Shown: positions 37,011-46,734, counted from the first letter of the stretch. The stretch is DNA of 64,000 nucleotides from Pseudoalteromonas sp. MMG007 (GCF_018100985.1 NZ_JAGJEI010000007.1:124001-188000), one strand, 5' to 3'. Numbers and translations are program-made. The notes: generated by a model not told the origin, from the letters alone.

Positions 37011-39701
37011 ATGGAAACTTTAAACACATGTTCAAATAAGCCTTTGCTTAAACAAACCACGTGCGCTTATTGCGGTGTAGGGTGCGGGGTTGATATTTCA
37101 TTATTAAATAATACCCCAACAAAACTTGAAGGCACGCGCGAGCACCCCGCTAATTTTGGCCGCTTGTGTGTTAAAGGCACGCATTTGCTTGACACCACCG
37201 GAAACGACAACCGCTTAACATCCCCCCTTATTGATAACGAGCCTACCAGTTGGGATGCTGCAACCAAATATGTGGCTAATAGATTTAACGCCATTATTAA
37301 AGAGCACGGGCCGGGCTCGGTCGCGTTTTATGTATCGGGGCAGTTACTCACCGAAGATTACTACGTTGCCAATAAATTAATGAAAGGCTATATAGGCTCA
37401 GGCAATATAGATACAAACTCAAGGCTGTGTATGTCATCGGCGGTTGCCGGTTATAAACGTGCGTTTGGTGAGGACGTAGTGCCATGTACCTACGAAGATT
37501 TAGAGCAAACTGAGTTACTTATTTTAATTGGCTCGAATGCAGCGTGGACGCATCCGGTGCTTTATCAACGTATGGAGCGCGCAAAAAAGCTTAATCCAAA
37601 CATGAAAGTAGTTGTTATTGATCCGCGTAAAACCGATACAGCTGAACTTGCCGATACCTTTTTAAATATAAAACCAGGCAGCGACGGGGCACTTTATAAC
37701 GGCTTACTTAATTATTTAAGTAAACATAGCTTTTTAGATACGCAGTTTATTAACGAGCATACAAACGGTTTTGAAACCGCGCTAGCTGAGGCAAAAAAGT
37801 GGAGTGTTAATGCGGTAAGTGACTTTTGTGATATTGACGTACAGCTAGTCAGTGACTTTTACGCCTTATTTGCAAAAAGTTCAACTGCCATTAGTTTTTA
37901 TTCAATGGGTATTAATCAATCAAGCTCAGGGGTTGATAAGTGTAACGCCATTATAAATGCGCATTTAGCGTCAGGTAAGTTGTTAAAACCGGGCTGTGGT
38001 CCGTTTTCAATAACTGGGCAACCTAATGCAATGGGTGGGCGCGAAGTCGGTGGCTTGGCTAATCAATTAGCGGCTCACTTAGATATAGAAAATGAAGAAC
38101 ATCAATCCCTTGTACAGCGCTATTGGCTTTCACCAAAAATAGCTAAAAAAGCAGGCTGTAATGCAATTGATATGTTTGATGAAATAGCCAAAGGTAAAAT
38201 AAAAGCTATTTGGGTAATGGCCACCAACCCTATGGTGAGCCTGCCTAATAACGCAGCAATACAACATGCACTTGAGCAATGTGAGCTGGTGGTTGTGTCT
38301 GACTGTATTGCCAAAAGCGATACCCTAAAATTTGCTAATGTGGCGTTTCCATCTACCGGATGGGGTGAAAAAAACGGCACAGTAACTAACTCAGAGCGCA
38401 GAATATCAAGGCAGCGGCCGTTAGTTGAGCCTTTCTCGGGGGCAAAAAACGATTGGCAAATAATATGCTCAGTTGCTCAAAAAATGGGTTTTGAAGGGTT
38501 TGACTTTACAGACCCAAGCGGCATTTTTGATGAGTGGGCTCAGCTAACTGATTTTGAAAATAACGGCAGCAGAGCGCTTAATTTATCAGGCTTAGTAGGG
38601 CTTACGCAGCAGCAATACGATAATTTAAAACCGGTTATGTGGCCGGTACTAAAAAATGAGCCATATAAAAACGGGCAGGTTTTTGCTAATAAACAATTTA
38701 GCACCGTAGATAAAAAAGCCCGCTTTATACCTATAACGCCTAAACTTCCTGTGCAGCAAACATCAAGTGATTACCCTTTTGTAATGAACTCAGGGCGAAT
38801 ACGCGATCAATGGCATACAATGAGCCGCACCGGAAAAAGTACTGCGCTTTCAACACACATAACGCGCCCGTATATTGAAGTTAACCCCATTGATGCCAGC
38901 AGACTAAATATAAAGCCAAACGATTTAATAACAGCAAATGCTAAAACGGGGCAAGTTACAGCGCATGCAAAAGTAACGGATGCTGTGCGCAAAGGCGAGT
39001 GTTTTATGCCTATTCATTGGAACAAGCAATTTGCCTCATCCGCTACGGTAAGTGGGCTTTATCAATCGGTTGTAGACCCGATTTCGGGCCAAGCTGAGTG
39101 TAAGCATGGTGCCGTTGATTTAGTCAAAGCGCAGTTTGCTCAGTACATGCAATTTTTTAGCAAAACCGAGCTTAAAATAAACAGTGATTTTTGGCTTAAA
39201 GTTAACGCAAGCAATTGTGTTAATTACCAGTTAGCGCTTAATGAGGCACAAAATGACTTACTTTATTACTGCCAAACACTAACAGGGCTACAAGGGCAGT
39301 GGTCGGCAATGAGCACGGCAAAAGCCATGCATGTTCAATGCATTCAAAATGAGCAGTTAGTGTTTGTTGCGGTAATTTCATCTGTTCAAAAAGACATATC
39401 ACTTGAGTGGATAAATCATTTATTTGCAGAGCCTTTAATAACGTTTAGCCAATTACAGTCATTGCTGTATGCAACCCCCGATGAAGAGTTTACCCAAGGC
39501 GCGCAGGTGTGCAGTTGCTTTAAAGTACGTGAGCAACCCATTATAAGTGCCATTAAAAGTGGTGCAAATACAGTGGAACAATTGGGGTCTGAACTAAAAT
39601 GCGGCACAAACTGTGGCTCGTGTAAAACGCAGTTAAGCCAACTAATAAAGCAACATAGTACGCAAAGCGCTCAAAGTATTGATGTTGCAGTTGAAATGTA
39701 A
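37011..39701 (+). CDS. nasA: Assimilatory nitrate reductase catalytic subunit NasA
   Basis: 896-residue cytoplasmic molybdoenzyme that reduces nitrate to nitrite. The N-terminal 4Fe-4S ligands are Cys18, Cys21, Cys25 and Cys53 (CAYCGVGC ... RLCVKG). Molybdopterin-binding blocks follow, e.g. NSRLCMSSAVAGYKRAFGED, WVMATNPMVSLP and NSGRIRDQWHTMSRTGK. The C-terminus adds a BFD 2Fe-2S domain (Cys834, Cys836, Cys868, Cys871), as in enterobacterial NasA. There is no Tat signal. It sits in one tight unit with nasC upstream and seven further genes, six of them named cofactor genes, downstream. Confidence 0.95.
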   Translation: METLNTCSNKPLLKQTTCAYCGVGCGVDISLLNNTPTKLEGTREHPANFGRLCVKGTHLLDTTGNDNRLTSPLIDNEPTSWDAATKYVANRFNAIIKEHGPGSVAFYVSGQLLTEDYYVANKLMKGYIGSGNIDTNSRLCMSSAVAGYKRAFGEDVVPCTYEDLEQTELLILIGSNAAWTHPVLYQRMERAKKLNPNMKVVVIDPRKTDTAELADTFLNIKPGSDGALYNGLLNYLSKHSFLDTQFINEHTNGFETALAEAKKWSVNAVSDFCDIDVQLVSDFYALFAKSSTAISFYSMGINQSSSGVDKCNAIINAHLASGKLLKPGCGPFSITGQPNAMGGREVGGLANQLAAHLDIENEEHQSLVQRYWLSPKIAKKAGCNAIDMFDEIAKGKIKAIWVMATNPMVSLPNNAAIQHALEQCELVVVSDCIAKSDTLKFANVAFPSTGWGEKNGTVTNSERRISRQRPLVEPFSGAKNDWQIICSVAQKMGFEGFDFTDPSGIFDEWAQLTDFENNGSRALNLSGLVGLTQQQYDNLKPVMWPVLKNEPYKNGQVFANKQFSTVDKKARFIPITPKLPVQQTSSDYPFVMNSGRIRDQWHTMSRTGKSTALSTHITRPYIEVNPIDASRLNIKPNDLITANAKTGQVTAHAKVTDAVRKGECFMPIHWNKQFASSATVSGLYQSVVDPISGQAECKHGAVDLVKAQFAQYMQFFSKTELKINSDFWLKVNASNCVNYQLALNEAQNDLLYYCQTLTGLQGQWSAMSTAKAMHVQCIQNEQLVFVAVISSVQKDISLEWINHLFAEPLITFSQLQSLLYATPDEEFTQGAQVCSCFKVREQPIISAIKSGANTVEQLGSELKCGTNCGSCKTQLSQLIKQHSTQSAQSIDVAVEM

Positions 39702-39717
39702 ATAAACAAGGAAGCAT

Positions 39718-40689
39718 ATGCTTAATGATCAATTTGGTCGGCAGTTTAACTATTTGCGCCTCTCTATTACCGATGTGTGTAACTTTAGTTGCACGTATTG
39801 TTTACCAAACGGGTATCAGTGCGATACTCCTCGAAACTTTTTAAATAAAAGCGAAATAAACACCTTAGTAAATGCATTTGCGCAATTAGGCACTAAAAAA
39901 GTGCGTATTACAGGCGGGGAGCCGTGTTTACGCAGTGACGTTACCGATATTATAAAGCAATGTAAGAACACGCCAGGTATAGAAAAAGTAGCCATAACAA
40001 CGAATGGTTTTAACTTATTTAATAAAATTGATGAGTTTTATAGTGCAGGCTTAGATGCGCTCAACATTAGTATTGATAGCTTAAACCCGAGCATGTTTAA
40101 ATTAATTACAGGGCACGATAAGCTAACCCATATTTTAAAAGGGATAGACCGAGCAATTGAGCTTGGCATAAAAGATATAAAAATAAATGCCGTGCTGGCT
40201 AAGCAGTTTAATAAAAACCAATTAAAGGATTTTTTAAACTGGGTGAAATATAAAAAAGTAACGGTACGCTTTATCGAACTAATGGAAACAGGCAATGGCG
40301 CCACCTTTTTTGAACAAAATCATTTAAGCGGGCAAAGTGTTAAAACACAGCTTTTAGCACAAGGTTGGTTACAGGTAGTGAGAGGTAAATTAAACGGGCC
40401 TGCAGAAGAGTTTTGTCACCCCGATTTTGAGGGTCGCATTGGCTTAATTATGCCCTACAGTAAAGATTTTTGTAAAAGCTGTAACCGATTAAGAGTATCG
40501 TCATTAGGGAAATTACATTTGTGCTTATTTGCCGGGCAAGGTATAGATTTACGTCCGCATTTAAATGAGCAAGATACGCCAGCCACTGTAAACGCTATTC
40601 AAGCGGCAATGGGCAATAAAACTATTAGCCATGAGCTTGATAAGCGCTTAACGGGCGCCACAACCCATTTAGCTATGCTGGGCGGCTAA
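39718..40689 (+). CDS. moaA: GTP 3',8-cyclase MoaA
   Basis: Radical SAM enzyme for the first step of molybdenum cofactor synthesis. The 323-residue product has CNFSCTYCLP (CxxxCxxC), ITGGEPCLRSD, and the second cluster site CKSCNRLRVSSLGKLHLCLF. It ends in MLGG, the conserved C-terminal Gly-Gly. It lies 16 bp downstream of nasA with AAGGAAGC before the ATG. Confidence 0.96.
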   Translation: MLNDQFGRQFNYLRLSITDVCNFSCTYCLPNGYQCDTPRNFLNKSEINTLVNAFAQLGTKKVRITGGEPCLRSDVTDIIKQCKNTPGIEKVAITTNGFNLFNKIDEFYSAGLDALNISIDSLNPSMFKLITGHDKLTHILKGIDRAIELGIKDIKINAVLAKQFNKNQLKDFLNWVKYKKVTVRFIELMETGNGATFFEQNHLSGQSVKTQLLAQGWLQVVRGKLNGPAEEFCHPDFEGRIGLIMPYSKDFCKSCNRLRVSSLGKLHLCLFAGQGIDLRPHLNEQDTPATVNAIQAAMGNKTISHELDKRLTGATTHLAMLGG

Positions 40690-40690
40690 A

Positions 40691-41317
40691 ATGAGCAATA
40701 AAGCAGTATTTACGGGGGTTGTGCTCGCTGGTGGGCAATCATCAAGAATGGGTAGCGATAAAGCCAATCTCATTTTAAAAAATAAAACATTACTGCAAAA
40801 TGCCTGTGAATTATTAAAAGCAGCAGGAGCAAGTAATGTACTCATAAGTCGTAATGTACAAAGTGCTACTTCGCAATACATACCCGACATTTACCCTGAT
40901 TCTGGCCCGCTTGGGGGGATTTATTCAACCTTAATGGCAACAGAGCAGGATATACTTGTAACCGCTGTAGATATGCCACTGCTTACCTGTAATTTATTAT
41001 CGCAAATTGCATCTGCAGCAAGCGATAACCTCCACTTTCAAACAAATCAGCCACAAATACATGCGTGGCACTTTGAAAATGAACCGTTACCCCTGTATAT
41101 TCGTAACACCCAAAGCGTTAAACGTCATTTAAAACAATTACTCATAAACGCAAATAGTCATAAATCAATTAAACAGTTTACCCATAGTATTGGTGTGCAA
41201 ACGCTTAAATGTGATAAAGCACATGCGCTTGTTAATACTAATACACCGGCGCAATTTAAAGCTGTTAATGAGCAATTTGACCAACACAAACCTAATTTAT
41301 TGAGAAGAACCCTATGA
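40691..41317 (+). CDS. mobA: Molybdenum cofactor guanylyltransferase MobA
   Basis: Attaches GMP to Mo-molybdopterin to make the guanine dinucleotide form that NasA-type enzymes need. The 208-residue nucleotidyltransferase has LAGGQSSRMGSDKANL near the N-terminus and DSGPLGGIYSTL and VTAVDMPLL motifs. It starts 1 bp after moaA and overlaps moaB by 4 bp. Confidence 0.94.
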   Translation: MSNKAVFTGVVLAGGQSSRMGSDKANLILKNKTLLQNACELLKAAGASNVLISRNVQSATSQYIPDIYPDSGPLGGIYSTLMATEQDILVTAVDMPLLTCNLLSQIASAASDNLHFQTNQPQIHAWHFENEPLPLYIRNTQSVKRHLKQLLINANSHKSIKQFTHSIGVQTLKCDKAHALVNTNTPAQFKAVNEQFDQHKPNLLRRTL

Positions 41318-41853
41318 GCCACACAACTGAGACACAAATAGCACTAAACATTGCCGTAATGACAGTAAGCGATACACGTGATGAAATTACGGATACCTCA
41401 GGCCATTATTTAATTAAAGCCCTTACTGAAGCAGGCCATCACTTAGCTGATAAAGACATCGTTAAAGATGATGTTTATCAAATGCGTGCAGTTGCCTCGC
41501 AGTGGATTGCCGATGATACTATTCACGCTATTTTAGTCACCGGTGGAACGGGTTTTACCGAGCGTGATTCAACACCCGAGGCATTTGCACCGCTGTTTGA
41601 TAAAAGCGTAGATGGATTTGGCGAGCTATTTAGACATATTTCGTACGGCGAAATTGGTAACTCAACTATTCAATCTCGCGCACTGGCAGGCCTTGCAAAT
41701 AACACGGTTATTTTTTGTATGCCAGGCTCTACGGGCGCATGTAAAACAGCCTGGACAGGTATTATAAAAGATCAGTTAGACTCAATGCACAAGCCATGTA
41801 ACTTTGCCCCGCATATTACTATTGGTAAAAAATGCGAATCACGAGAGCAATAA
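41314..41853 (+). CDS. moaB: Molybdenum cofactor biosynthesis protein MoaB (MogA/MoaB family)
   Basis: 179-residue molybdopterin-binding fold protein, the likely molybdopterin adenylyltransferase partner of MoeA here. Visible motifs are [26 protein letters not shown], and [14 protein letters not shown]. It overlaps mobA (ATGA) by 4 bp and is followed by moaC after 1 bp. Confidence 0.94.
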   Translation: MSHTTETQIALNIAVMTVSDTRDEITDTSGHYLIKALTEAGHHLADKDIVKDDVYQMRAVASQWIADDTIHAILVTGGTGFTERDSTPEAFAPLFDKSVDGFGELFRHISYGEIGNSTIQSRALAGLANNTVIFCMPGSTGACKTAWTGIIKDQLDSMHKPCNFAPHITIGKKCESREQ

Positions 41854-41854
41854 T

Positions 41855-42325
41855 ATGCTGAGCCACGTAGACGAAAATGGCCAAGCAAACATGGTTGATG
41901 TATCGCTAAAAGAGGTTACTTTGCGCGATGCATCTGCCGAGGCCTACATTAAAATGAGCAAACAGGCTTTTGAGCAAGTGCTGCTTAATCAAAATAAAAA
42001 AGGTGACGTGCTAGGCGTAGCACGCATTGCAGGTATTCAGGGCGCTAAAAAGTGCGCCGATTTAATTCCGCTTTGTCATCCACTTGCACTGAGTAAAGTA
42101 GCCGTTGATTTTGAGCTTGATGAAGCAAATAGCCAAATTAAAGTAACCAGCTACTGTAAATTGGCGGGCAAAACGGGTGTTGAAATGGAAGCGCTCACCG
42201 CTGTATCTGTGGCGACCCTTACATTATTTGATATGTGTAAAGCCGCCGATCCGCTTATGGAAATACACGGTATGCGTGTAACACAAAAAGCAGGAGGCAA
42301 GCATGGCAGCTGGCAGCGAGACTAA
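41855..42325 (+). CDS. moaC: Cyclic pyranopterin monophosphate synthase MoaC
   Basis: Works with MoaA to form cyclic pyranopterin monophosphate. Start at ATG 41855 ([17 protein letters not shown]), giving 156 residues, near the family norm. [17 protein letters not shown] and the [20 protein letters not shown] block are all conserved. It overlaps moaD by 23 bp, a larger overlap than others in the operon. Confidence 0.96.
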   Translation: MLSHVDENGQANMVDVSLKEVTLRDASAEAYIKMSKQAFEQVLLNQNKKGDVLGVARIAGIQGAKKCADLIPLCHPLALSKVAVDFELDEANSQIKVTSYCKLAGKTGVEMEALTAVSVATLTLFDMCKAADPLMEIHGMRVTQKAGGKHGSWQRD

Positions 42326-42602
42326 TTTAGATAATATGAATGCAGCTGCAGGGCAGGTAAAGGTACTGTTTTTTGGCCAACTTAAAGAACGCCTAAAGTG
42401 CGATAAGTTAACCGTTGATATAGCTCACCCCCTTAGCATTACAGCGTTTAAACATATGCTGGTTGAGCAAAAACCGCATTGGCAGGCATGGCTTGAAGAG
42501 CGTGATGTATTGTGTGCGCTCAATCAAACTATGTCATCAAGCGATGAGCTTGTAAAAGCAGGGGATGAACTTGCTTTGTTCCCACCAGTGACAGGTGGCT
42601 AA
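42303..42602 (+). CDS. moaD: Molybdopterin synthase sulfur-carrier subunit MoaD
   Basis: 99-residue ubiquitin-like protein ending in VTGG, the thiocarboxylated C-terminus activated by MoeB. AGGAGG lies before ATG 42303, so this start inside moaC is preferred although it adds about 17 residues before the usual VKVLFFGQL start. A second ATG at 42336 is possible. It overlaps moaE by 1 bp (TAATG). Confidence 0.94.
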   Translation: MAAGSETNLDNMNAAAGQVKVLFFGQLKERLKCDKLTVDIAHPLSITAFKHMLVEQKPHWQAWLEERDVLCALNQTMSSSDELVKAGDELALFPPVTGG

Positions 42603-43081
42603 TGAGTATAAGCATTAAAGTACAAACCCACGATTTTTCAGTCGGTGAGCAACATAATGCACTTAGCAGTAATAATAAAAGCGATGGTGCTGTAGTCACG
42701 TTTACAGGGCTAGTGCGAGAATTTAGCAGCGGCGATAACGTAATCGCACTTGAGCTTGAGCACTACCCGGGTATGACTGAGCAACTACTGCAATCGATAG
42801 CCGAGCAAGCGCAAACACGCTGGCAACTTGCTCGCATAAGCATTATTCATCGAGTCGGCTATTTAGCGCTTGGGGAGCAAATTGTATTTGTTGGCGTAAC
42901 CTCCCGCCACCGCCAAGCTGCGTTTGAAGGCGCACAATTTATTATGGATTACTTAAAAAATCACGCCACGTTTTGGAAAAAAGAGCATTTTAAAGATTCA
43001 TCAAACTGGGTTGAGTTTAAACAAAGCGACAAGCAAGCACTGAGTAAATGGCAAAGTATCGAACAGGATGCAATTAAGTAA
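42602..43081 (+). CDS. moaE: Molybdopterin synthase catalytic subunit MoaE
   Basis: 159-residue large subunit that converts cyclic pyranopterin to molybdopterin with MoaD. GAVVTFTGLVR, LELEHYPGMTE, IIHRVGYLALGE, and HATFWKKEHF with the catalytic lysines are visible. Its TAATG junction with moaD indicates translational coupling. Confidence 0.95.
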   Translation: MSISIKVQTHDFSVGEQHNALSSNNKSDGAVVTFTGLVREFSSGDNVIALELEHYPGMTEQLLQSIAEQAQTRWQLARISIIHRVGYLALGEQIVFVGVTSRHRQAAFEGAQFIMDYLKNHATFWKKEHFKDSSNWVEFKQSDKQALSKWQSIEQDAIK

Positions 43082-43726
43082 ATGCATATAATCTCTACCA
43101 ATATCTCTAAAATAAAAACGGTTGTTCATAACGGAAAACCCGTTAAAACCGGTATTTTTAAAACGCCAACCAATGAGCCTGTTGTTATTGAAAAGCTAAA
43201 TATAATAGGTGATGAACAAGCCGATTTAGTTAATCACGGTGGGGTGGATAAAGCGGTTTATGCGTTTTCACACAATCATTATGATTATTGGAGGCGCACC
43301 CTTGAGAATGATGATTTAGCAGTCGGTGCTTTTGGTGAGAACTTTACAATTTCAGGCCTTGATGAGCAAAATATTCATATAGGCGATCGTATTCGTGTTG
43401 GCAGCGCATTGCTTGAAGTAAGCCAGCCCCGAGTGCCGTGCTTTAAATTGGCTATTGCTCTGAATAATAAACAAAGCCTAAAATTATTTACTCAGTATTA
43501 CCACACCGGTGTTTACTTTAGAGTGCTTGAGCAAGGTATGGCAAAAACGGGCGATGCAGTCACTATTGAATATAAAGCTAAGCATAATATTTCGGTTAAA
43601 ACGTTGTTTCAGGCGTTTTTTGATAAACAATACCCAGATTTTGAGAGCGTATTACTAGCAGCACTTGAACTACCCGAGCTTGCGCTTGAGTGGCAAACTA
43701 AGATTAAAAAGAAGCTCGCAATTTAA
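43082..43726 (+). CDS. MOSC-domain protein (YiiM-like)
   Basis: 214-residue MOSC protein whose ATG directly follows the moaE stop. MOSC proteins bind molybdenum cofactor through a conserved cysteine; here it is in LEVSQPRVPCFKL. GGVDKAVYAFSHNHYDYW and GAFGENFTISGL are typical of the YiiM/YuaD type. Its place at the end of a nitrate reductase/moa operon suggests a role in cofactor handling or reduction of N-hydroxylated compounds, as reported for YiiM. The exact function is open. Confidence 0.9.
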   Translation: MHIISTNISKIKTVVHNGKPVKTGIFKTPTNEPVVIEKLNIIGDEQADLVNHGGVDKAVYAFSHNHYDYWRRTLENDDLAVGAFGENFTISGLDEQNIHIGDRIRVGSALLEVSQPRVPCFKLAIALNNKQSLKLFTQYYHTGVYFRVLEQGMAKTGDAVTIEYKAKHNISVKTLFQAFFDKQYPDFESVLLAALELPELALEWQTKIKKKLAI

Positions 43727-43742
43727 CGCCGTTTGAGTGTTA

Positions 43743-44648
43743 CTAAACGTTAGCTTTCCAATCACCTTCTTTTAAAAAGTGTTGTTGTAAAAGGGTGAGT
43801 AAACTTTCAGTAACTGGGCCTGTAGGTTTACTTCTTGATACCACACAACCTATAGGCGTCAGCCAACCGCCTTGCTCATGTGTTACGGGTAGGGCAACTA
43901 CGTCACCTTGTTTAAGTTGTTGTTTTATTGCCAACTCAGGTACCAATGCCCAACCCACATTTTGTGTTACCAAATCGATGAGCGTTTGATGGGTATTGGC
44001 GTACCACACCTTAGCGCTTATAGCGTAGCTAAACCATAACTCTGATTGATTAAGGCTACGGTGAGCACATTGCCTGTGTGCTTTTAAGTCACTGCTATTT
44101 ACTTTGCTCAGTTTAGCCAGCGCATGTTGTGGCGACGCAATTGTTAAAAATCGTACTTGGCCTAGCAGAAAAAAATCCATATCTACTTTTAGTTCGCCAT
44201 CACTATATATGATACCTAGTTGCGCTTTACCTGTTTTTATAAGTTCTTCAATATCAAACGTAGTCGCTGATATTAGCTCAAAGTTTGTAACAGGGTACTG
44301 CTTTGCAAAGGGGGCTATTATTTTTAAAACTCCGTGATTACTTATACTTTCGTCAATAGCAATGACTACGTCTTGTTCGTAGTTTTTAGCAAGAGACTCA
44401 ACTTTTTGATCGAAATAAGTTTGTTGGTGCAGTATAGAATAAGCAACAGGAAGCAAAGCTTTTCCGCTATTTGTTAAAGTGGGTGTGTTTTTATTACGGT
44501 CAAACAATGTTTGATTTATTGCAATTTCAAGGTTAGAAATCGCTTGGCTAATACCTGACTGCGCACGCTTTAACTTGCGCCCTGTTGCTGAAAAAGAACC
44601 TGTTTCTACTACGGTTACAAATATTTTTAGTTGCTCTAAGCTATACAT
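43743..44648 (-). CDS. LysR-family regulator divergent from a PACE efflux gene
   Basis: 301-residue LysR protein with an N-terminal winged helix (about 1-60; ETGSFSATGRKLKRAQSGISQAISNLE) and a C-terminal substrate-binding domain. It is divergent from the PACE-family gene with a 17-bp palindrome between them, so it probably controls that gene, as AceR controls aceI in Acinetobacter. It interrupts the nitrate island and is not obviously part of it. Confidence 0.9.
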   Translation of the reverse strand: MYSLEQLKIFVTVVETGSFSATGRKLKRAQSGISQAISNLEIAINQTLFDRNKNTPTLTNSGKALLPVAYSILHQQTYFDQKVESLAKNYEQDVVIAIDESISNHGVLKIIAPFAKQYPVTNFELISATTFDIEELIKTGKAQLGIIYSDGELKVDMDFFLLGQVRFLTIASPQHALAKLSKVNSSDLKAHRQCAHRSLNQSELWFSYAISAKVWYANTHQTLIDLVTQNVGWALVPELAIKQQLKQGDVVALPVTHEQGGWLTPIGCVVSRSKPTGPVTESLLTLLQQHFLKEGDWKANV

Positions 44649-44683
44649 TTTATTCTACTCGATTTAAAACTTCGCACTCACCT

Positions 44684-44700
44684 TATCACTTATAGTGATA
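44684..44700. promoter_or_regulatory. LysR-type palindrome between the LysR and PACE genes
   Basis: TATCACT-TAT-AGTGATA is a perfect 7-3-7 inverted repeat containing a T-N11-A core, the usual LysR-type binding pattern. A partial copy (ATTATCACTG) lies near 44733. Confidence 0.65.
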
Positions 44701-44771
44701 GTTGCTAACTTTTGTAATTAACTAAATCTGTCATTATCACTGCACTTAAATATTAAAAAATAAAAGGGGAT

Positions 44772-45224
44772 ATGATGACAGAAAAAATGGGTACAACAGA
44801 GCGAGTGTTTCAGGCAGTTTTGTTTGAGGTTTTAGCCGTGTCGTTATCAATTTTAGGTTTAGCACTATTTACAGAGCATGCAATTGGGGCTTTATCGGGC
44901 ACGATGATCATTGTTGCGACCATTGCTATGTGTTGGAATTTTATTTTTAACTGGTTTTTTGACCAAGTGGCCACGGGCGCTAAAGAAAAACGCTCGTTAT
45001 TGTTTAGAGTATTTCATGTCATTTTATTTCAAGGTGGCTTACTAATATTCACTATTCCGGTAATGGCATTCATATTAAGCGTTAATTTTTGGCAAGCATT
45101 TATAATGGATATTGGGGTCACCTTTTTTATAACCCTTTACGCTTTTACTTTTAATTTAGTGTACGACCACACACGCGCCTATATTTTACGATCAAAAAAA
45201 TCAGCACATGCAGTTAATGCTTAA
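44772..45224 (+). CDS. PACE-family efflux transporter
   Basis: 150-residue membrane protein with four predicted helices arranged as two repeats (about 14-33, 40-65, 78-100, 107-130), the proteobacterial antimicrobial compound efflux (AceI) architecture. Family motifs RVFQAVLFEVLAV with its membrane glutamate, WNFIFNWFFDQ, RVFHVILFQGGLL and FNLVYDHTR are seen. AAAGGGGA precedes; ATG 44775 is better spaced than ATG 44772. Proton-driven export of biocides such as chlorhexidine or of polyamines is known for the family. Confidence 0.92.
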   Translation: MMTEKMGTTERVFQAVLFEVLAVSLSILGLALFTEHAIGALSGTMIIVATIAMCWNFIFNWFFDQVATGAKEKRSLLFRVFHVILFQGGLLIFTIPVMAFILSVNFWQAFIMDIGVTFFITLYAFTFNLVYDHTRAYILRSKKSAHAVNA

Positions 45225-45233
45225 AAATTAGTG

Positions 45234-46490
45234 TTAATCATCACTCAATTCAACAATTGTTTGCGCTACATTGTAAAGCGAGCTGTGGGAATCCATAGCT
45301 TGCTTTTGCAATTGTTTATGGGCTTGCTCTTCGGTTAATTTTAATTGCTCTATTAATATATATTTTGCTTGATGAATCACTTTTTGCTCGGTGATCACTC
45401 TTTTTGCATCAACCAATGCTTGGTTAATTTGTTTGATGTGTTGGCTTTGCTCTAAAATTAAATCGTACATGGTTTTATTACTGTTGAGCTTACTGGCCGC
45501 CATATTAGTTGGCTCATTGTCTTTGAGTGCTAACTGCCCGTCGGTTGCAGGCAGATATTGTTGCTCTAAGGTATTAAGTATTTGCTTATTTGAATTTAAT
45601 TTTCGTTGTGCACATGCAATTTGCATTGCGGCACAATCGATTAGATGATCGCTAATGTTTTGCTCTATTTTATGCATAATATCGATGCGTGTTGTGGTTA
45701 CTTCGTACCATACTTCACTCAGCTGCGATAAAGGCTGCGTATTTTCGTCATCGAGCTTTTGTAATAAACTTCTTAGCTGATCCACTTGCTTGTTTACCGG
45801 GTGCTCTATGAGTGAGCTATAACATTTAAGTAAGTGATCGTCAGCGTATTCATCAAAAAACGAAAAACTATGGTTTTGTTCTTGAACAAAGTGAGCTAAC
45901 TTAGTTTTTTGCTCTTCTGTAAATTTACTCGCTGCAAATGCTTGTGCTCCACAAGCCCGTTCTTGGCCTGCGTATTCTTTACCTTGCATAAAATTAAAAT
46001 AAGCAACTAATAGGCGAGTAACATGTGGATCGCTTGCACCATCAGCAGCTTCTAAAATAATATTTAATAAACTTGCTATAAGTTGTGTAAATGATTGCGT
46101 GGCATGAACAGCGGTTACATTTTGTTTGTTTATTTGATGGCGCAAAGCTGGTAGAACATCAAGTGCCTGTAGGCTGTAGGTAATTAAATTGTATAATCTT
46201 GAATGACCAGGGTCGGCATTATCAGATATAAAGGTTGTTTTAAGAGAGTCATAAAACGTATTTTGAGCGCTTTGTGTAATGGGTATTTGCTGTGTTAGTT
46301 CATTACTAAAATGTACGCTTTTAGAGGCTAAATAGATGTTGCTCATAGCGCGCTCTTTTTGTAACTGGTGTACAAAATCACCCAGTTTAGTAAGTGAAGC
46401 ACAACTATTTTGCAATTGTTTTAAGGCATGTATTTCTTGATACTTTGCCGCAAGTAAAAACTGTTTTGTGAGAGGATTGCTTGTTTGCAT
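45234..46490 (-). CDS. nasR: Nitrate-responsive antiterminator NasR (NIT-ANTAR)
   Basis: 418 residues from ATG 46490 (MQTSNPLTKQF); longer in-frame starts run into the promoter. Residues ~25-310 form an all-helical NIT nitrate/nitrite sensor domain (e.g. LQKERAMSNIYLASKS). The C-terminal ~60 residues (KVIHQAKYILIEQLKLTEEQAHKQL ...) match an ANTAR RNA-binding domain. In Klebsiella, NasR binds nitrate and prevents termination in the nas operon leader. The nirB leader 4 kb upstream contains a fitting target. The gene is convergent with PACE and has its own candidate sigma-54 promoter. Confidence 0.9.
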   Translation of the reverse strand: MQTSNPLTKQFLLAAKYQEIHALKQLQNSCASLTKLGDFVHQLQKERAMSNIYLASKSVHFSNELTQQIPITQSAQNTFYDSLKTTFISDNADPGHSRLYNLITYSLQALDVLPALRHQINKQNVTAVHATQSFTQLIASLLNIILEAADGASDPHVTRLLVAYFNFMQGKEYAGQERACGAQAFAASKFTEEQKTKLAHFVQEQNHSFSFFDEYADDHLLKCYSSLIEHPVNKQVDQLRSLLQKLDDENTQPLSQLSEVWYEVTTTRIDIMHKIEQNISDHLIDCAAMQIACAQRKLNSNKQILNTLEQQYLPATDGQLALKDNEPTNMAASKLNSNKTMYDLILEQSQHIKQINQALVDAKRVITEQKVIHQAKYILIEQLKLTEEQAHKQLQKQAMDSHSSLYNVAQTIVELSDD

Positions 46491-46522
46491 AGGTTTAGTT
46501 CCGCACTTTTTAGTTTTTAAAG

Positions 46523-46539
46523 TGCAACCCTTGTTCCAA
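46523..46539 (-). promoter_or_regulatory. Candidate sigma-54 promoter of nasR
   Basis: On the minus strand TTGGAACAAGGGTTGCA fits the -24/-12 consensus very well (TTGG-N8-TTGCA, GG-N10-GC). Predicted start near 46512, giving a 22-nt leader to ATG 46490. Confidence 0.7.
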
Positions 46540-46696
46540 TCATGAAAAAAATTAATTATTGAATAGAAAATCAATCTAAAACAGCCGCTTATTGTTATAT
46601 TTTTATTTTATGAGTATTTTAAACTTTATTTTAGGCACACACATTTACCCTTTTTGGTGCATAAAAAGGGAATATTGCACACTGCTTGCATTGCAG

Positions 46697-46734
46697 TAAA
46701 AAGCGCGCTTACCCCTGGGGAGGAAATAAGCGCG
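46697..46734 (-). terminator. Terminator of the nirB-nirD-cobA unit
   Basis: 8-bp stem CGCGCTTA / TAAGCGCG with a 15-base loop, followed on the minus strand by CTTTTTAC. It is 28 bp beyond the cobA stop. Confidence 0.88.
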
